DNA of 23,532 nt, taken from contig CAOKFJ010000003.1 in assembly GCA_948467695.1 (NCBI GenBank), positions 1 to 23,532 on the forward strand. The letters are read 5' to 3'. A model generated the notes under the pieces. It saw nothing but the letters and a program-made list of their open reading frames with translations. It was not told the origin of the DNA and made no database searches. Below are positions 20,893 through 23,532 of this stretch, in pieces. The translations under genes were made by a program, and so were the position numbers. Every line of letters starts with the position of its first letter. The first letter of the stretch is position 1. This DNA comes from an uncultured Allobaculum sp. (GTDB taxonomy: Bacteria > Bacillota_I > Bacilli_A > Erysipelotrichales > Erysipelotrichaceae).

Positions 20893-22050
20893 TTAGTCCT
20901 GTTTTCTGCCGGTGAAGAAGTCTTTGATTTTCTCGAACGGTTTTTCAGGCTGAGCGGCGACATGATCACGGATCTCGGTATAGAGATCGCGTTCCCTTTC
21001 GCTCAGTTTGGTCGGGATTTCCACATTGACGGTAACGAACTGATCACCCGTATGTCTGGATGTCACAACGCCTTTGCCTTTCATGCGGTAGCGCTGACCG
21101 GGCTGCGTGCCGGCTTTGATTTCCAGATTGTCTTCTCCGAAGACGGTCGGCACTTTGATCGTCGCGCCAAGAATCGCATCCAGCGCGGAAATCGTGGTTT
21201 CAATGGCGATATCATCGCCACGGCGCTTGAAAGTCGGATCCGACAGAACGTTGATGTTCAGATACAGATCGCCGTTGGGGCCGCCATTGTAGCCGCGTCC
21301 GCCTTTGCCCGGGATACGCACCTGGGTGCCGGTTTTGATGCCCTGCGGAATTTTGACGTTCAGTTCGGTGTGACGGTATTCATAGCCTTCGCCATGACAT
21401 GCGTCGCACGCTTCTTCAGGCACCTGTCCGCTGCCGCCGCAGTCGGGGCACACGCTTTCCTGACGCATCGCGCCAAGGAATGTGCTGACGGTCTCGACAA
21501 TGCGTCCGCGTCCGTTGCAGTGCGGGCATGTTTTCATCTTGCCGTCTTTTGCGCCTGTGCGATGGCAGTGTTCACACGGTTCTTCATAGTCGACAGGCAC
21601 TTTGATCGTGGCGCCATGGATGGCGTCCATAAAGCTGATGTCCCAGTTGCGGACAACATTTTCGCCTTTGATCGGGGATGTGTTGGCGCGCGAAGAGTAT
21701 CCCGATCCGCCAAATCCGCTGGTAGCGCCGCCAAACATCGAGCGCAGAATGTCTTCAAACGGATCCATGCCGGAACCGCCAAATCCGCCAAATCCGCCAA
21801 ATCCGCCGTCGAAGCTTCCGAAATTGGGATCGGTTGTTCCATAGCGGTCATATGCCGCGCGCTTCTGCTCGTCGCTGAGCACTTCATATGCCGCGTTGAT
21901 TTCCTTGAAACGGTCCTCGGCATCATCGCCTTTGTAAATGTCCGGGTGATATTTTTTCGCCAGACGCTTATAGCTCTTCTTGATTTCCTCCTGCGTTGCG
22001 GTGCGGGAGACTTCAAGAATATCGTAAAGATCTTTCTGTTGATCAGCCAT
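20893..22050 (-). CDS. dnaJ: Chaperone protein DnaJ (type I, with zinc finger)
   Basis: 385 residues, normal length; GAGGGAA precedes the ATG. J domain 5-70 with HPD at 35-37, a Gly/Phe-rich region with four GGF-type units (coded by a 9-base tandem repeat), then four CxxCxGxG-type zinc motifs: CEHCHRTG, CPHCNGRG, CPDCGGSG and CDACHGEG. The first has Arg in place of Gly. The C-terminal substrate-binding domains follow (IPQGIKTGTQVRIPGKGGRG, GAGDLYL-like GPNGDLYLNINV). It holds unfolded proteins and stimulates DnaK ATP hydrolysis in the cytoplasm. The gene is downstream of dnaK as in most Bacillota, but a terminator at 22258-22294 separates them, so it may have its own promoter (none clear in 22051-22257). 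No CIRCE operator is visible. Confidence 0.96.
   Translation of the reverse strand: MADQQKDLYDILEVSRTATQEEIKKSYKRLAKKYHPDIYKGDDAEDRFKEINAAYEVLSDEQKRAAYDRYGTTDPNFGSFDGGFGGFGGFGGSGMDPFEDILRSMFGGATSGFGGSGYSSRANTSPIKGENVVRNWDISFMDAIHGATIKVPVDYEEPCEHCHRTGAKDGKMKTCPHCNGRGRIVETVSTFLGAMRQESVCPDCGGSGQVPEEACDACHGEGYEYRHTELNVKIPQGIKTGTQVRIPGKGGRGYNGGPNGDLYLNINVLSDPTFKRRGDDIAIETTISALDAILGATIKVPTVFGEDNLEIKAGTQPGQRYRMKGKGVVTSRHTGDQFVTVNVEIPTKLSERERDLYTEIRDHVAAQPEKPFEKIKDFFTGRKQD
21776..21807. repeat. 9-base tandem repeat coding the DnaJ Gly/Phe linker
   Basis: Three and a half copies of CCGCCAAAT (plus-strand reading), coding repeated Gly-Gly-Phe on the minus strand. In-frame length variation by slippage would change the linker by three residues per unit. 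Confidence 0.7.
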
Positions 22051-22326
22051 CAGTATTCCCTCTCGTTTCCATGTTCTCCTGCGCCGTCACAAAAGGATGG
22101 GATGCCGCCATGCGGCATCGTTTTCGGCTTGTGCGCGCAGTTTCGCATAACTTCTCTTCTCACAAGGTCATGCCGTCTGCGCAGGGCGCGGATTTTTTTA
22201 TTGTAATCGTCTGAAGCCGTTTTTGCTGTGACGTATACGGTTACAGACGAGCAATCTTCAAAAAAGCTACAGAAGAGAGTTCTTCTGTAGCTTTGCGTAC
22301 TGTTTCAGCCTGTTCAGCTTATCAGC
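22051..22326. other. 276-base dnaK-dnaJ spacer
   Basis: No gene supported. It holds the dnaK terminator (22258-22294), a GATGCCGC/GCGGCATC hairpin (22101-22108 with 22112-22119) just ahead of the dnaJ leader, and a lone -10-like TACAAT on the minus strand about 20-30 bases before the hairpin without a convincing -35. No TTAGCACTC/GAGTGCTAA (CIRCE) pair. Confidence 0.45.
22258..22294 (-). terminator. Terminator of dnaK
   Basis: A perfect 13-base stem AAAGCTACAGAAG / CTTCTGTAGCTTT (22263-22275 with 22282-22294) and six T's on the minus strand, 33 bases past the dnaK stop. Confidence 0.9.
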
Positions 22327-23532
22327 TTATTTCTTTTCCGTAAACTCGGCGTCTACGACATCGTCGTCACCGTTGTTTGCGGATGCATTCTGATCTGCAC
22401 CGGGCTGGCCTGCCTGCTGGTACATGGCCTGGCTGGCTGCCTGTGCGGCTTTTTCCAGATCGCCAAGCAGTTTTTCGACTTTAGCCATGTCGTTTTCGTC
22501 GAGCGCTTTCTGCAGTTCGTCGCGCATAGCTTTCAGTTCGCCTGCTTCTTTTGCAGGGATCGTGTCTTTGTTGTCTTCGAGCATCGCATCGATCTGCGCT
22601 ACGAAGCCGTCGGCTTTGTTGCGGGTTTCGACTTCTTCTTTACGCTTGTCGTCAGCAGCTTTGTTGGCTTCCGCTTCTTTAACCATACGATCGATTTCGT
22701 CTTCGCTCAGACCGTTGGAGTTCTGGATGACAATCTTCTGTTCTTTGCCGGAAGCTTTGTCTTTTGCGGTTACATTAACGATACCGTTGGAGTCGATATC
22801 GAAAGATACTTCAATCTGAGGTACACCGCGGCGTGCAGGAGCGATGCCTGTCAGCTGGAAGTTGCCGAGTTCTTTGTTGTCGGCAGCCATCGGACGTTCA
22901 CCCTGGAGAACTTTGATGTCTACAGCCGGCTGGTTGTCAGCAGCAGTGGAGAACACCTGCGATTTGCGTGTCGGGATGGTTGTGTTTCTGGGAATCAGCG
23001 GTGTCATCACGCCACCCATGGTTTCGATACCAAGAGTCAGCGGAGTTACGTCAAGCAGTACGATGTTATCGGACTCGCCAGCCAGAACACTGCCCTGAAT
23101 TGCCGCGCCGATGGCAACAGCTTCATCCGGGTTGACGGATTTGTTCGGTTCTTTGCCGGTTGCTTTTTTAACGGCTTCCTGAACAGCGGGGATACGTGTG
23201 GATCCACCGATGAGCAGTACTTCGTCAAGTTTATCAGCAGTCAGATCAGCGTCTGCAAGCGCGCGTCTGATCGGTTCGATTGTGCGTTCAACGAGTTTCT
23301 TTGTCATTTCGTTGAATTTAGCGCGTGTCAGTGTTGCATCAAAGTGCAGAGGTCCGGCAGGGCCTGCGGAAAGGAACGGCAGAGAGATCTGTGTCTGCAT
23401 TGTGGAAGACAGATCTTTTTTGGCTTTTTCAGCAGCTTCTTTAATACGCTGCATCGCCATTTTGTCGTTTTTCAGGTCGATGCCGTTTTCTTTCTTGAAC
23501 TGTTCTACGATCCAGTCGGCAACAACGTTATC
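22327..23532 (-). CDS. dnaK: Chaperone protein DnaK (Hsp70), 5' end outside window
   Basis: The last 401 residues of a protein of normally about 610; the frame stays open to the window edge, so the gene is cut by the window rather than broken. The visible part begins in the nucleotide-binding domain ([17 protein letters not shown], then [17 protein letters not shown]). It continues through [12 protein letters not shown] and [14 protein letters not shown], the linker [13 protein letters not shown], the peptide-binding beta domain ([42 protein letters not shown]) and the helical lid. It ends in the conserved [11 protein letters not shown] tail. It refolds proteins with DnaJ and GrpE in the cytoplasm. 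Promoter, start and any CIRCE site lie outside the window. Confidence 0.98.
   Translation of the reverse strand, partial: DNVVADWIVEQFKKENGIDLKNDKMAMQRIKEAAEKAKKDLSSTMQTQISLPFLSAGPAGPLHFDATLTRAKFNEMTKKLVERTIEPIRRALADADLTADKLDEVLLIGGSTRIPAVQEAVKKATGKEPNKSVNPDEAVAIGAAIQGSVLAGESDNIVLLDVTPLTLGIETMGGVMTPLIPRNTTIPTRKSQVFSTAADNQPAVDIKVLQGERPMAADNKELGNFQLTGIAPARRGVPQIEVSFDIDSNGIVNVTAKDKASGKEQKIVIQNSNGLSEDEIDRMVKEAEANKAADDKRKEEVETRNKADGFVAQIDAMLEDNKDTIPAKEAGELKAMRDELQKALDENDMAKVEKLLGDLEKAAQAASQAMYQQAGQPGADQNASANNGDDDVVDAEFTEKK

Noticed and set aside
21776..21807. Short tandem array considered as a CRISPR-like or phase-variable repeat
   Set aside because: 9-base units without spacers, in frame and coding Gly-Gly-Phe in the DnaJ linker; ordinary for this domain.
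20809..22206. 465-codon open frame on the plus strand
   Set aside because: Lies entirely antisense to dnaJ; it results from codon bias and the Gly/Phe repeats. No RBS and no protein-like family pattern.

Overview
The window reads as chromosome of a low-to-mid GC member of the Bacillota (Firmicutes). Supports are strong AGGAGG-type ribosome binding sites, short intrinsic terminators after almost every transcription unit, a dnaK/dnaJ locus and many C4 zinc-ribbon membrane proteins of the TcaA/YvbJ style. I cannot fix the genus; Erysipelotrichia or Clostridia are guesses. No tRNA, rRNA, CRISPR array, transposase or phage gene was seen.

Layout. Bases 1-6455 are ordinary metabolic and envelope genes: an orphan glycine-betaine/choline-type ABC binding lipoprotein (-), two EamA/DMT drug-metabolite exporters (-), a small membrane ORF (-), a polytopic membrane protein (+), a two-helix membrane protein with a NERD-like but catalytically degenerate tail (-), and a VanY-type D,D-carboxypeptidase lipoprotein (-). 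Bases 6689-19354 are a dense signalling/envelope island, described below. Bases 19680-23532 are the chaperone locus on the minus strand: dnaK (5' end outside the window), a zinc-finger DnaJ, and a second, zinc-finger-less DnaJ with its own promoter.

The island holds: four proteins with an N-terminal cytoplasmic zinc ribbon, one membrane helix and an extracytoplasmic C-terminal domain (SH3-like in three; one of these also has a C39-peptidase-like domain lacking the catalytic Cys; the fourth ends in a C-type-lectin-like domain); a transmembrane Ser/Thr kinase (non-RD, DFN instead of DFG) with an outside helical/TPR-like region; a 45-residue membrane protein coupled to the kinase by an ATGA overlap; an FHA-FHA-like-ABC ATPase-permease fusion; a second FHA protein; an unrecognised 106-residue protein; and a soluble protein with a C-terminal zinc ribbon. 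There is one eukaryote-like kinase, with phosphothreonine-reading FHA domains beside it on an ABC-2 transporter. My inference is that the island is an envelope-sensing phospho-signalling module in which the kinase acts on zinc-ribbon or FHA partners and the FHA-ABC transporter is a regulated output. No PP2C phosphatase is in the window.

Transcription units inferred from spacing, RBSs and terminators: kinase > 45-aa protein > zinc-ribbon/SH3 (minus, 11096-7761); FHA-ABC > FHA > unknown > zinc-ribbon (plus, 13626-18013); the remaining genes appear to be single units closed by bidirectional hairpins.
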